Below are positions 25,024-38,110 of a stretch of DNA of 64,000 bases, piece by piece. The notes beneath the pieces are model-generated. The model was not told the DNA's origin. It worked only from the letters and a program-made list of their open reading frames with translations, and ran no database searches. Positions within the stretch are counted from its first letter, which is position 1. Each line of letters starts with the position of its first letter. The position numbers and the translations under genes were made by a program. Where the stretch lies: the NCBI GenBank assembly GCA_000711775.1, contig ARYC01001186.1:32532-96531 (forward strand), read 5' to 3'. This DNA comes from Oxytricha trifallax. Lineage: Eukaryota > Ciliophora > Spirotrichea > Sporadotrichida > Oxytrichidae.

Positions 25024-26611
25024 TCACTCAAAACCTCGAAAAACCCCTTTATTAGGTTGATAAGTGCTTTGATTTGTAGGGTATAGTTGAAGTCTAAATG
25101 GGGTTAGTAGAGAAAACGCAGGTTTTATGTAAATTTAATATATAATCAATGAATATAAGTTGATTTAATTCAAACGAATTTTATTTGCTTGTCTTTGTTA
25201 TACCTCTGGAATCTTGCTCTCTTAAGTGGCACAAGTATGTCATCCAATTTTAACCTTGCACAAAGAGGGAGCTCTGATTATTATCATCTTTACTATCATT
25301 TTTATTTCCTTGCATATATTCTCTTACTTGATATTCTTCTAAGCATAACTTATTGATTATTTTTCAAACTTTGTACCAAAATAAGCCATACTTTCCATAT
25401 CACTCTCTAATATAATAGCTTCGATTGCCCATACATCCCACTAAACAGAGCCATTAGTCCGTTTCTCTCTGATTGGAAAGTATCCAGGTGTTCCAAGAAA
25501 CTTTGCTAAGGCTACTATCTCTTATCTTAATGCTCTTGTGAAATCTATAACAACTTATTCAAAGGGCAGAAGTATATCAAAACATTTTCAGGCTTTAAAT
25601 CTCTATGAACATATTTAAGTTCATGCAACTCCAAGATACCCTAAATCATATCTGATAGTTTATCATTCAAATTATCTGGGTATCTGTTATGATTTAGATA
25701 ATCTCTCAGAGTTATTTCATATTTTGTTGACCTTAATGCGATAAAACTGTACCTTAAAGTGACCCCATTTAGCTTAAACAAGTTCTTGCAATATCTTTTC
25801 TAAGGATCACTAAGAATCATAAATTTTTTAATAAACCCCATTATGGTACTTCTCATTCTTAAATAATAGTTGTTATGATAAACTTTGTATTCATAATAAT
25901 TAATTACAATGAGTTATGAATTTGCAGGCACGCTAATATGCAAATAGTTATCAATACATCATCTAAAGTCAAAAAATTGCATTTAATGCAGGTGTGTTCA
26001 TTCCTTTAGCTTAGAAGCATGCTGAATTAGTGTTTCCTACTGATTGACTCATCAATTAATACCGTTTCTATCTCTTGAGTGTTTCTTGCTACTCTTTTTA
26101 TGAATCAATAGTTTTAGATTCTTTTGGCATGTATAGATTTTAAGTTTCTATAACTTGAATCAAGAACTCTCTTACATGATGCTTTTGCATATGTTTCCTC
26201 ACTTTTGCTGAATGGGTATAGGACTATATATAAGTGGTGCATAAATATCTGCCATCGACTTTATCGTGTTTAAAATTTATGTTAGCTATCTCATTGTGTA
26301 TCTCTTTGATGTGCCCCTTAAAGCTAGAATCAGTTGAGAAGAAGTTTTAGTAGTCTTCACATTAAAATGTCTTAATTTTTTCTATTGGTTGCTGTTTTTT
26401 CTTTTCCTCAATCAATTCACCTTATTTGAACTCCAATTTCAGCACTTTATTTCTTGTTTTATACTTCAATGAAAAAGACCTATGCTTCGAGAGGTCTTAA
26501 CTCTGCTTCACTCTCAACATAAATGATTTTAAGCTTTTTAGTGGTGCCAGAATTGAGCTATGATTAACAATTGCTAAGAGAGACAGCTTTGCGATTCAAG
26601 TTAGCGGCCAT
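25024..26611 (-). pseudogene. Zinc-finger plus protein-kinase gene (transposon-type)
   Basis: It starts at ATG 26609-26611 (MAANLNRKAVSLSNCQSQLN). Two tandem finger-like units follow: FQCEDYQNFFSTDSSFKGHI (Cys near 26360) and YLCTTYIQSYTHSAKVRKHM (Cys near 26240). Both have exact C2H2 spacing, C-X2-Y-X12-H-X3/4-H, but each has Tyr in place of the second Cys. Kinase landmarks come next: KYEITLRDYLNHNR, MIQGILELHELKYVHRDLKP with HRDLKPEN at 25583-25607, then, one frame over, IDFTRAL (DFG replaced by DFT), GTPGYF (25477-25494) and QWDVWAIEAIILE. The first TGA after the domain in that frame is at 25024-25026. One frame change between HRDLKPEN and IDF, plus the lost DFG glycine, suggest decay or a short intron. 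Finger-plus-kinase architecture is recalled from the accessory ORF of ciliate TBE elements. Confidence 0.7.
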
Positions 26612-27154
26612 GTTTAAATTAAAATTAAAATTTCTATTTTTTTAAGCTCTAATAAGCTCACTAATAATTATTTCTCTGAATAGTAGCTTTCATTGCAAAA
26701 TAATAGTGGATTTTGAGGTGCTCTAAATCATATTTATACTTTGCTTACATTTGTAGTTTTTCAAATTTCATGCTTAATATTTTTAATTCTGGTACCAACT
26801 GAGAAAAAAATATAGGTAGGTACTTGTACCAATTAAGTTTTAAGGAATTTTTGAACTTTTCCATTAAGACCTCATTAGATTAAAACTAGGTACCAATAGT
26901 GCTTTGGAACTATTAATATTGTACCAATCAAAATTAAACAGATTAAGTACCAAAACTACAAATTTAATGGAACTAAATTGATAAAAATGGGGATGAATCT
27001 CTGCAGTTTTACAGCTTCTGCGAGCTTTCTTCACGTTTCTTTGCCAGGTTGACCTCTTATAAGATGCTCATATTTAATAGTAAGATCTTAAACTATAGGA
27101 TCCAGAAGTATTTAAATTATAATTTGGAATTCATTATTAGAAAGAGGAACAAAG

Positions 27155-27925
27155 ATGGAATCATTCAATAATCAAATGAAAAGAGATGAGAATCAAGAAA
27201 TGATCTCAAGACTCAGATGTAAAGAAGATCTCTATTGTTATCTAGCTATACATGGTAAGCTAACTTAATGACTATTATCATATTATGCATTTAGTTTATT
27301 CCTTCCAACGATGGAAGGTACCTATTTATTTCTTGAAAGCAATACTTTGTGAGGAGAAGAAAGTTTTTAAAAATAAAGAGATTTAACAAATTGTAAAAAA
27401 AAATTCCAAACCACTCTGAGGTTTGAATTACTAATCTTTAGGATGATTCTATGAAAGATGAGGAAGCGGTAGATTACCTTCCTACCAAGAAACAACTCTC
27501 TAAAAAATTACTAGAAAGAAACTTTTTCTTTAGTGTTCTTGGTCAGAGAATTAATTGAAGAAGCTCATAAAAACGATATTCTATCTCTCCTGAACACTAG
27601 AGGAAGTATGGTATTCTAATAAACTCAGCTTGGTTAAAGGAAACTTAAGAACCATCCTTATCTTACAAGTATACTTTGACATATAACTTTGTAGAAAAAT
27701 CTGGCACTAATATATATCTTATGAAAGAGCATGCTAAGGTTCATAGATATAGAAAACAACACCAGTTCATAAGTTCATTAAGTATGCAAGATACTTTATC
27801 ATGAAACATAAAACCCAGAAAATTAGAACATAGATGCAGGAGATGGCAGTAAAAGAAGAAACTTAAGGCCTATCAAGCCTCAAAAAGAAGAAAAGAAAGA
27901 GAAGCTTAATCCTTTTAAGGGCTCA
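27155..27925 (+). CDS. Unrecognised basic protein, probably two exons
   Basis: The first block starts at ATG 27155 (MESFNNQMKRDENQEMISRL, then RCKEDLYCYLAIHG). It is followed by a GTAAG...TTTAG stretch at about 27254-27292 that could be an intron. The main block from ATG 27451 reads MKDEEAVDYLPTKKQLSKKL, continues as GQRINWRSSQKRYSISPEHQ (W from TGA), then YTLTYNFVEKSGTNIYLMKE, and ends in a Lys/Arg-rich helix (KKLKAYQASKRRKEREAQ). It is divergent from the zinc-finger/kinase gene 540 bp away, so both may belong to one mobile element. No family is recognised. Confidence 0.55.
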
Positions 27926-28049
27926 TTTAAAATGGGAATTATTTTATTCATTTAAGTCTAAGACTTATAAATAAATATTCGTTCCCCGTTTCCTTGCACG
28001 TTTGGTAGTCTTATCTTTATTCACTCTTATAGAAGTACTTTTATAAACA

Positions 28050-28500
28050 TACTGTATCGACTGGTAAATCATGTTTATATTAGCAGACTCAACTCTAATT
28101 GAGTTGACACATCATGCGCTTCAAACTCACATTGCAAAAAGGACTTCTTGAAATACGCAAACGCAAATCTTCCAACAGCCCATAGAGCCCCAAATATTGT
28201 AGGTTTTGCTAGAGAGAATCACATGATTGTTGGGAAATACTAAGCCACCGGTATGCTTTGGCAGTGTTGCGATGTTGATGCATGTATGGTGTGACAATAA
28301 TGGGAAAGTCCTTTTTTGTGATGTCTTTGTTCTATTCTTCACTGTGGCCTTGAGGCCATCTTGCCTCGCCATTATAGGCAGTAACAGCTCTAGACTCGCA
28401 TTAAAATACTCATGCCTTACTCTTCACGGGGTGTGCAGGCTGAGACACTATAGTCACCATTTATGGCAGTTTGAAATTAATTTAAAGTCTTATAAATGTT
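28050..28500 (-). CDS. Unrecognised coding segment, GC-richer than surroundings
   Basis: The minus strand holds two good blocks: MARQDGLKATVKNRTKTSQK (28372 downwards) and, one frame over, AKPTIFGALWAVGRFAFAYF with KKSFLQCEFEAHDVSTQLEL (about 28215-28080). Competing plus-strand frames are also open. The GC content stands out from the flanks, as in the other coding or transposon regions of this window. The reading is uncertain and no family is recognised. Confidence 0.35.
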
Positions 28501-28509
28501 ATTGATTTT

Positions 28510-30590
28510 CTTATATTCTCACCCTTTAAATTAAGTACCTTGCCAAATTCATAATATATGCCTCAATTTCTAGTACTTTTTGGTTAAAATAAAAAGATAC
28601 CGAATATTTAAAATAATTAAATTTAATTTGAATTTGAATTTAACTTTTCATAAACTCCATTATAAATTCATTTCACTTTAATCATATTTTTTCTTAAAAA
28701 TTCAACTTCTAATAAAATAATTCTTTAAATCTTTTTAAACCAATTAAAGTAGTATAGTGTTAGATTTAATTATTGAGCTTGACATAATAACTTGAATTGA
28801 TCAATATCACAGTACATATTTTCTTTCACTACCTCTATTCATTCTTAATTTACCATCTGTGGTAAGATCTTGTTTTAGATGTTGCCATCTACAATTTAAA
28901 GCTCATTTTAGCATTGATGGGAGATAGTCATGCTATAACGAAAGTTACCTTTTAAAATTAAATAAAATATTAAATAAATTTGAATCTTTGCAGATTTTAA
29001 TAATAATTGTAATTAAAAAATCTCTTTGTTGACGGTTTAAGCACTAAAAGTTTAATTTTGATGATAAAATGACATATTTCAACAAAAATGCATTGTATTA
29101 AATAATCAATACTTTTACTATTTCTACTCTTTTTAAACGAGCTTGCTCAAGAGTGATGTGTAGGATCCCTATTCTAGCAATGAATTTTATGTGAATGATT
29201 GTATAATTTTCAGAAGTTTATGGATATTTAATACTCATTCCAAATTCTTAACTTCCTATTAAGGAATTTTGAAAGTTAATTTTAAAGTGTTATATATCAG
29301 CAATTACAATTAATTTACAGTTAAAAGTGGCTTTAATTAAATTATGTCTTGTAAGCTTGAAGAATCGAATAAGATAATAAAAATGTTACAGTTTACGGTA
29401 CCTGCTATTTGTGTCTTGATTTAAACCACATAATTTAATTGTCCAATAATTATATGATTCTTAATAATTTTGATTATTTAATTAGATTGTATTAAATAAA
29501 TTGTAATTCATTAGGTGGGGACCTATTTATCCTATAACTTATAAGTTTTAATATTTTAATGTGAATATACTATAATAGATAGATTCACCAAAGATTATAA
29601 ATTAAAAATGAGTCGAAAGTTAGGGGTCTTGTGTTATTTGAGTAAAAGAAATCTTATTTAAATTATTTCTTTTTAATTTACTATAATAAGGAAGTATGTA
29701 AAAGTAAATCTTCTCGATTCTCTTATTACTAAGCTTTAAAAATTTTATATAATTAAAATCGCGATTAAATAATGATAATGGTCAAAGAAATTATATTTAA
29801 AACGACTTTAAATCAATAATTAATCTTCTGTGTCAACTTCATTGATGTCCAAATTATCTGAATATTAATGAAATTAAAATTGAGAGTTTATCTTCATCTT
29901 CAGAGTTATTTTACAATTCAAGAAGTAATTAAATTATTAAAATTATATAATTTCCAGGGTTTTAGATTGATTGATAGAAGTGGAAGAAATATGTCGGCAT
30001 TTTAGTGTTCCTAAATAAATTTCTGAAAGTCCTATTTACTGCTATGATTTGATTAATGAACTGATTTAACTAATTTTATTTGTGAATAGTGTTTTCATTT
30101 ATTTTATCGGATAAATAATAATAAGATCACATAAAGTGTGGAAAGGTTCTCCAGACTAGGTCGGGAACTCATGAGTCTATTCAATTTTAATAATTCCTTA
30201 TGGTTAAAACAAGTTCTTTTTATCCCACAGGATAACTAAAATATCTAAATAATATTTGGAGTATCCTTGTAATTTCTCTTTGAAATTATTATCACATTTC
30301 AATCATAAAATCATTCAATTAATATTCAAAATTTAATAAAAATTACACTTGCCAAAATTTAATAATAATCTATTCTGTAAAATGTTGTATTCAAATGTTA
30401 TTACTTTAAAATATTACTTGAAAGATTAAATAATAGTAGATAATTTCAAGGATAGAATAAATTGAAATGTTTTTTTCTTCATTAAATGATATTGAGAGTA
30501 AAAAGTTTTACAAATATAAAATGATAATATATATTTCTATAAGCATTTAAAGTAGCTTGCTGTTTATTTGCTTGATAAAGTCTTTTGGCA
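28510..30590. other. No gene recognised
   Basis: About 2 kb of AT-rich DNA without family motifs or persuasive frames. Confidence 0.4.
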
Positions 30591-30592
30591 GA

Positions 30593-30840
30593 ATGGAATC
30601 TTCTAACAAGTGATATAATACGTTGGTCTATGGTTCATTGCAAGTTGAAGAGTTAAATCAATATTACTTTGGACCAGCAACCTAAAAGTAGCCAGGTAAA
30701 TATTGGTAAATTATTTGTAAATTTTAAGCAAGTAAGCATGAGATAATGAATCTACATCAGCAACCTTGATAAAGGAACCCAGGATATCACTTCTAGGCTG
30801 TTTATCTTATAGCCACTTTATGTGATTACCTAAAAGATGG
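30593..30840 (+). CDS. Possible small gene
   Basis: From ATG 30593 the frame reads MESSNKWYNTLVYGSLQVEE, then LNQYYFGPATQKQPG, with W from TGA and two Gln from TAA/TAG. A GTAAAT site follows, and a second short block (ESTSATLIKEPRISLLGCLS) starts at about 30750. It could be a two-exon small gene. No family is recognised, and chance cannot be excluded. Confidence 0.35.
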
Positions 30841-30859
30841 GTGAATAAAACATCACTTT

Positions 30860-32900
30860 TTATTTTCTATTTATAAATTTTTAATTGAGATCAAAGAAAG
30901 AATAAATTGATAAAATCTTTTTATATGATTGTAACGCTAAACACTAAATAAGATAAATTTAATTCTCTCTAAATGATAAAATAGCTAAACTAACATCTGA
31001 AGACTTGCTTGAATTTATTCATAAAATAAATGCAAGCAATTACTTTCCTTAGTTCGTTAAATTATGAAATTTATAGAAGAAATTGAGAATTTTATAAAAT
31101 GAAATTAATAATACCTAGATTAATCATTTAAGAAAATATATAAATTTTAATAAATATTTATTCAATTAATTACAAAATAGTTGTATAATTATTATCAAAG
31201 TCAACATCCTGTATATTAGGGACTTTTTGAAATTAAAAAAAGCTTCAAATTAGCTTAAAACATTTAGCTTTATTGTATAATTATAATCGTTAAAATATCC
31301 ATCATTTCTTATTCAATAAAATCAATTTATTAGATTTCAAAAAATCATAAGCAAGTATTTTTATTTTAGGAGTTGTTCTTATTGGGAAAAAAGCATTCGC
31401 ATTAAATTCGTACGTTATAGCATTAAAATTGTAATTTAAATATTTATTAAATGCTCAGTGATTTACTAGCAGCAATGTAAAATTGGCCTACTTTTGTTCA
31501 TGAATGTGTGTCTGGACTTTTTATTATAATTTTCCATTTTGAATTAAATTTCATTTCCTAATATTGCAAAATATACCCTTGTTATTCTTGTATTTTTAGT
31601 GAAAATCATAAATATACGATCTCGATATTTAAAGGTCTTACTATTTTATCACATTTTCATTGATAAATGCATTATATTCTTATTATTAAATATAATTTCA
31701 TTATAATTTATCAATTGACAAAGTTAATTATAAACTAATTAGCATATATTTTAGAGATGTAGCTTCGTATTTTTGCCATTACAAAGTGATTTTGAGTGAT
31801 GAAACATTTTCTTCTTCCTGTTCAACATCCTCATTTTCCGTTTTTATTCATTTATTTCCTCTTTAAATAATAGTCCATAATGATTTATAGTTTCTTTTTG
31901 GAATAACTGAATTTCTCAAAATATTTCCACAAATTCATTTTTACGTTTGTTTTTTTCAAGAATAATTTTCCAAGTAAAATAAGATATAATCAGAATATGT
32001 TTAGTCATTTGATTTAATTTATTCTACACTCGAGATCCAAAAGCTTAATTACTTGGCTGATATATTAGAATGTAAATTAATCTGAATGAATGTTTTATAT
32101 GTTGGGAATGAATTGCAAGAAGAATACAAAATTAAATTGATATATCCTCCGCTAAATTGTATAAACTATAATTTTAGATATGATATTGAAAAATTACTGT
32201 TTACATCAACTAATTTTAATTAATTATTTGGTGATGAAAAAGATTTCCCAAACTTAATTATTTCAACATACATATAAGAAATAATTATCTAAAATTTTTT
32301 TTATGTTTTTCTTGGCTTAAAAAGTAATGTTATGGTAATTTAAATATAACAAATGAACAGAATTTTCAAAATTTAAACAAATTTATTCCTTAATAATTAA
32401 TAATTTATTATTTATATATAAATAAATTAATAATATAAATTCTAAAAGTAAATAATTCTATTCGCTAAATTACGAAGTTTTTTTCTATTTATTTGCACTA
32501 TTTGATTGCTTAATGAGTGGAAAATCAATAATTAATTACCGATTAAACTTTTTGTTGTTGATAATTTTCATTATGAATTTAGACTGTTTAAAAAATCTAA
32601 TCTATTTCTATTATAAATTTAACAATGTCTTTCTTTAGTGACTTTTTTTATTTATTATTTACAGTTTTAAATATTTTTATTATCTGGATGGTTACTCTGT
32701 GAAATTTTTATTCTCCATTTTTCTTAAAACCTCTTTTTGAATTAGATATAGGAATCTCTTTAAAAAGTAGAGTAATAAATTTTTTATATTGTACTTAGAG
32801 GGAAGATTTTGCTCTTCATCATTACTATTGAATTGATTCCTACTTTTAAGGAATTTATAATGTTTATAATTTTTTCCAAATTAGAGCTTATTGGTATTGA
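30860..32900. other. No gene recognised
   Basis: AT-rich stretch. I see no reliable coding or repeat structure on either strand. Confidence 0.4.
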
Positions 32901-32939
32901 TTAGCGCTGTGACTCTTGGGATTATTTTTGGACATCGTC

Positions 32940-33520
32940 ACCGTCTCCCTACCTCCTACTCATCCAGCAAAGCTTGGCATGCGAATGACAAGATCTTCAT
33001 GACAAAAACAGAATGTAAGGGATCTATCCAATACTTCATAAAGACTTTCATAAGATAATTTTCAGTTTTCATATCGAGTCCAGTTAACTTAGGGAGTCTA
33101 GTGAAGGTTAAGTAGTTTATGTACTTCTTGTCCTTCTTCTCTTTGTGTTGTTCAGGCATAAAGTATGCCTCAAATGAACTAATTGTGGTGGAGTAAATTC
33201 TTCAGCCTTGCCATGATCTTGCAGGACCTGAATAATCAATTATTAGTTTGATTCCATTCATCCATATATTCGCAGAATAAAGAAAAATCATCAAACTTAG
33301 AGACCAGAATGATTAGCTATGATTAAATTAGGTAAATTCAAAATATTCATGACAAAGTTTAAAGATGGCATAGAAAAGAAATTCCGCCGATGTGATATTA
33401 ACATTTCTGCTCTTAATCGACTACTTCACTGGCAGGGTAGAATTTGGTGCATTCTCTTATAAAAGGAAAGGATAGAACCACTAAAGACCAGGTTTGTGAG
33501 GAGTACTTGTAATCGACCTC
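32940..33520 (-). CDS. Unrecognised gene, two or more frames
   Basis: The minus-strand main block reads RSWQGWRIYSTTISSFEAYF, continues MPEQHKEKKDKKYINYLTFT, and ends MKILSFACQALLDEQEVG near 32945. W and Q codons include TGA and TAG. An upstream block in another frame reads FYPASEVVDQEQKCQYHIGG (about 33445-33385) and SKFDDFSLFCEYMDEWNQTN (about 33300-33240). A TTATTCAG just before the main block could be a 3' splice site. I recognise no domain. The Lys-rich helix and the GC-richer composition resemble the other accessory genes here. Confidence 0.5.
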
Positions 33521-34487
33521 TCATTCAGAAATATTAAAGTTGTTGCAAAAACAGTGGGGTCTCCTTAAATTAAATAGTAGAAATAATGCACCTGAGTCTA
33601 TTGAATGGTCTGCTGCAGAATGAGAATATCATTGTTAGTTTCATTAGGCCAGGAAAATATTATTTTATATTAATTAAATTAAATAGGATTTATATGAAAA
33701 TTAAAATCTCAGAATAATTTTCATTACTTTTTATTTTAGTACTTTTGAACTATAAATTAAACTTATAAAGATTATATTATATATATAAACCAGTCCTAAA
33801 GATCTAAGCCTTTGTATCTAAAGACACTTCTGCTAAAAATTTTCCAGACACATAATATACTTCAAATTTTAACTTCAAACTAAAACGAAAGCAGCTCCAA
33901 AATAGTGGCAGGTAAGTTTTTTACACGAGTATGATTCAAATGAAGCAAGATCACTTAAAACTCAAAAATTCCTAAGAAATTAGAAAATTGTTAATAGAAT
34001 AAGCATGTCTAAATTTCAAACTAATATAGTTACCTTAAGCCATTTTTTATATGTAATAAATAAAATATAAGAAGATTTTTTATAATAAAATCTAATTATG
34101 GAATAGTATAATTATAGATAGATTAATAAATTTAATCAAAATTTAACAATCTCTAAATTTATTTTGATTTTATTTTATTTTTCGGTACTCTACCCTATTT
34201 AGGCTGTTTTGCAACAGAATACCTTTTTATTATAATTCTAAAATATATTGTTTTTTAATGCTTTGATTGAAAACTTATAATCATAAATTTATCATAAATA
34301 ATTTAAGCATTTAGAAAAGTTAGCATTTAGATCATTTTTTCAATTATATTAATAATTCTCAATTCCTCTCCTTTAACATTTATTAATTTATTATACATCC
34401 CTTTATATAAAAGATATAAGAAAATGTAAATTTTAATTTGAAATACTTACTTTAAATAATTAATTATTTGAACTCATTAGGCATTGG

Positions 34488-35290
34488 TCAAAGCTTCTAA
34501 ATCATTTTAATTATTTGCAAGTAACAAGATCTTGTTTCGTCAGATGTCCTCCTCGGGTCATTGTCCCTCTTCATATTCTCTTATTGTAACTTAATTTCTT
34601 CCTCATATCACCATTATAACTTAGTGGCTATAGTCTCAGTAATAACGCATTTGATGTTATAGACAAAGGAGTAGTGGATGGAGGGGTTCTCCTGAAAATC
34701 TTGAATGCTTAGCAAAAGAGCTATTTCTCGATTAAAAGTATAATCTTCTGAAATTTTTCCTCCGTTGGGGCTTCTCTAACAATGCCTGGCCTTTTCAAAT
34801 GCAATTGTTTTCCATCTAAAATTATATTTAACTTAAAGTGTCCCAGCTTAGTTCTTGATCCCTGAGACACAACCTAAGAATAGGCAGCTGAAACTATATC
34901 ACTTTCTTCCTCTGGAGTTTGCATTTATTATTGAACATCAACGGAAACGAAAGCGCTCCAATTTTACGATATATGAAGTGTATTGAAACATCATCTCAAC
35001 CTTGAACTTCATTTTTACATAATCGATACAAGTTCAGAATAAATGTTCTCGATTTTAGTCCTCTTTAATCATGTTAAAAAAACTTAATACCCTATCTTTT
35101 TAAGTACTTTTAAAATGCTTTTCGTGCATATGTTTCTCTATTTCTGTATGCTCTCTTGAGGGTTGATTATCCGATCCTTTTGACAACTTTTCCTGCTTTT
35201 CTAGATTAGCCTCCTGTTCCCGCCTTGTCCTTTCACCATTTCCTCTTTCACTATATGAGACTACTCACTATTAAAAGCCTATTTTATTCT
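34488..35290 (-). CDS. Unrecognised protein of about 260 residues
   Basis: One continuous minus-strand frame runs from about 35290 to a TGA at 34488-34490. The N-terminal part is charged and helical (ERGNGERTRREQEANLEKQE, then EIEKHMHEKHF). The middle reads MIKEDQNREHLF and YVKMKFKVEMMFQYTSYIVK. The C-terminal part reads DYTFNREIALLLSIQDFQEN, IHYSFVYNIKCVITETIATK, and ends with RRTSDETRSCYLQIIKMIQK. Gln codons include several TAA/TAG. It could be intact, but the start is unclear: the first in-frame ATG lies inside the helical part, and upstream sequence is also open. A stretch around 34830-34930 reads equally well in another frame. No family is recognised. Confidence 0.6.
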
Positions 35291-35929
35291 AAGGAGGGTT
35301 ATCTAGACGAATAGCAAGCATTGCAATATAAAATACACCTTAATAACATTCACTTAGTTTTAGATTTCTTACAACTACTGCTGCTTGGGACTTTTATTTA
35401 CATTCTACTTTTCAATTTTTATTTGTGATGATCTTAGTTAAAAATTATATTATAAACTTTCTATAGGAGATATCGGTCACCAAGAGAACCCAACATCCCT
35501 AAAGAATGTTTGCTTTCATATTTCGAAATAATTTTACTCCAGATATTCTTGTTAGAATAGGACTGAACCATTTATGATTAATAATAAATATTTGATTAAG
35601 ATTAATAAATAAAAGAAAAATTTCTTAGATAATAGCTCTGTGTCACCCACAAATGATGTTATTTATAAATTAATATCTGAATGTATCTCAAAATAGAAGT
35701 CTAAGCTTGCAAGAACAGAGACGACTCAAGACACAGATTTCACAAAAGAGCTGAAGGAGTAATTTACGATTACGAATCAGAAGGAGAGATAATGCCGATT
35801 AACATTAATTAATTTGATGAAAAAAATGTTTTTAGATTTCTATTTTGTTTATTACAAAATTAATCCTTATTAATATTAATTAAATTTTATAGTTATCTAT
35901 ATTTTCTATTATTTATTATAATTAATGGT

Positions 35930-36754
35930 CAATGGGGTCTTATAATAGATATGCAATTTTTGTAGCAGTATCTTTTCTACCAAGGCTTCTTCAAATTTCG
36001 ACTTTTATAGATATGGGCTCTTGATTAGTACCAAGTTAAAACTTTTCTGGAGAATCTAACAGTGGGCCTCCTGCTTCCATGTTGCTTGCGGTAATAAGCA
36101 AGTTAGTGTCATTTAATCTTGCTTATCCGGATGCCAATTGGCGTTTTAGAAAATTTAATCGAGCGAAAATTTCTTAACTTGCTCTGAATATAAACGCATG
36201 GTCTTGAATCATTAGAGAATCTACTTATAGGCTCTTTGAATGATCTGTTCCAAGGTATATTTAACCATCGCACCAAAGTCAATTTCATGGTAGCTATCAT
36301 GATTACTGAGCAACCTATTTTCGCATTCGCATTTACCAAAATAATTAAGGGGCTCTTTCGTAGTCATCCATCTCAGATATAACATGTGAATCTCTACTCC
36401 TCTTAGTAATTGGTGGATTCAGTCTATTCATCGCCATCTGTCTCAATATCTACTTTTGAATTAATTATTGGCTGCTGTTATGGCTATCTGGTTGTAATAA
36501 AAAAAAGTCTTGCCATAGGCGAGGTTTACATTTAGTGAATTGAAGATTTTAGCCCGTGTATCCCCAGAAATTACTATTCTTTTGGTTATCACTGTTTTGT
36601 GTCGCGGGTGGCTTCTTTTTTTATAGACTCTGACGTCCATAAAATCATGTCTCTCTTTAGTCTTAAAGAAACTCCTCTGCTGCATAATTTTCACTCTCCA
36701 CAAGAAGATTCTACTTAGGTATACAACAATCATATTTTTAAGTAAATATTCCAC
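35930..36754 (-). CDS. Unrecognised protein of up to about 275 residues
   Basis: It starts at ATG 36754 (MEYLLKNMIVVYLSRIFLWR, then QRSFFKTKERHDFMDVRVYK), passes a TAA read as Gln at the end of the standard-code frame, and continues as MTTKEPLNYFGKCECENRLL, HEIDFGAMVKYTLEQIIQRA, FQNANWHPDKQDQMTLTCLL and KSKFEEALVEKILLQKL to about 35930. The next in-frame TGA is at 35777. Around 36440-36300 another frame is also good (KVDIETDGDEQTESTNYQEE), so an intron or indel there is possible. No domain is recognised. It lies upstream of the other unrecognised minus-strand gene ending at 34488. Confidence 0.55.
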
Positions 36755-36769
36755 ATATTTTAAGAAATT

Positions 36770-37940
36770 TAATTGCTACCATCCAAGATCTTGTCTAAAT
36801 TGCTATTCTTTTGATCTTGATCTGCCTATTTTATATTAACCTTATATTTTATAGATCTATTAATGATTTTTTTAGACAATTACCTGCATTTAATTTTTAT
36901 AATTGTTAATAAAATACTAAAATTAAAAATACTTTTGTCTTTAAGAAAAAATTTGATTGAATTTAAATCAACTTTAAATTCTTGACTTAAATTTTTGCAT
37001 CTTTCTCTAAATATAACATCCTGGTATTGGAATATCGATCATAAATTTTTTATATAAATGAATAGTTCTAATCAAATAAAGAAACGTTATAAACTTATAA
37101 TTAATTAGAGTAAATTATAAATGAGATTTAAAACTACAATGAATACCCAAAACCTCACCGAGTGAACAACGACTTTAGATAATCTATCAAGTAAGTATAG
37201 TAAATTTAGCTCATAAAGAATTATTTAATTAAACTAAGAATGCATCAATCTGTTATAATAAATAAATAATACTTATAATCTATTTCTTAAAAATACTTTA
37301 ATGACAAAAATCTGCATTGATCCAGAAATCATGCACCTTTACAGAAAATAAAGAATATAGTTATTTTAGCTAAAAAACCTTAAACTATCTGAATATTTCA
37401 TGCTTCCAGGAATAGAATCTTTTTAGAGAATTAAAAATAAATTAAATAGTTAAATAGCATAATTATTAACTCATACCTTTTAAAAACCAGTATTTAAATT
37501 CCTCTTTACTTTTCCATTTTTGCAATGATACTAATGATATAATTTTAATATATTTATACTTACCACGGCATATTGTTTGAGCATTTAGAGTTTGATCTAA
37601 ATAGTTATTAATCAAATTATTTAATATGTTCTTATAGATCTTTGTTTAAAATACCGATATTTAATGCCAGTTTTTTATGATAAATCTTAAGAAAAATATA
37701 GCTAGCAATCCCTTAACGAACTTCTCCGAATAAAAGCTCCCATTGAACGGTAAGATGGACTCGTCTTGATCATTGGGTGATTTTATACAATCTTGAGGTA
37801 TTGACCCCAAGTGTTTAGATCGATCGGATCCCTATCATTCTTGTTCTAGAATTGCTGAATTAAATTCATTTAAAGTTTTCCAATCCTAATATTCCAATAT
37901 TAGATTTGAATATTAATTTTTAATAAGAAATTGATTTATT
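36770..37940. other. No gene recognised
   Basis: AT-rich DNA, no persuasive frame or repeat. Confidence 0.4.
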
Positions 37941-37989
37941 ATACTTGAAAAATGGCATACGTTATGTGAAATTATTTGAAAATTAGACA

Positions 37990-38110
37990 TCAGACTTTAG
38001 ATACTATCTCTATGAAACAGTTATCAGAAATACTCAGACAATAACAACATTTTCTACTACTACAACTCCAATTCCTACAACAACTACTCCATCACCTACA
38101 ACAACTACCT
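37990..38110 (+). repeat. Short Thr/Pro repeat tract
   Basis: Imperfect repeats of (ACWACA)n with CCA/CCT insertions encode TTTTPIPTTTTPSPTTTT in one frame, preceded by RYYLYETVIRNTQTITTF. In another frame the same DNA is Gln/Leu-rich. It could be a mucin-like linker of a secreted or surface protein or simple-sequence DNA. It overlaps the end of the gene on the opposite strand. Confidence 0.4.

Noticed and set aside
28227..28505. 92-codon plus-strand frame (MLGNTKPPVCFG...)
   Set aside because: The minus strand over the same bases reads better when TAA/TAG are Gln, and the plus frame is Cys/Leu-rich without family resemblance.
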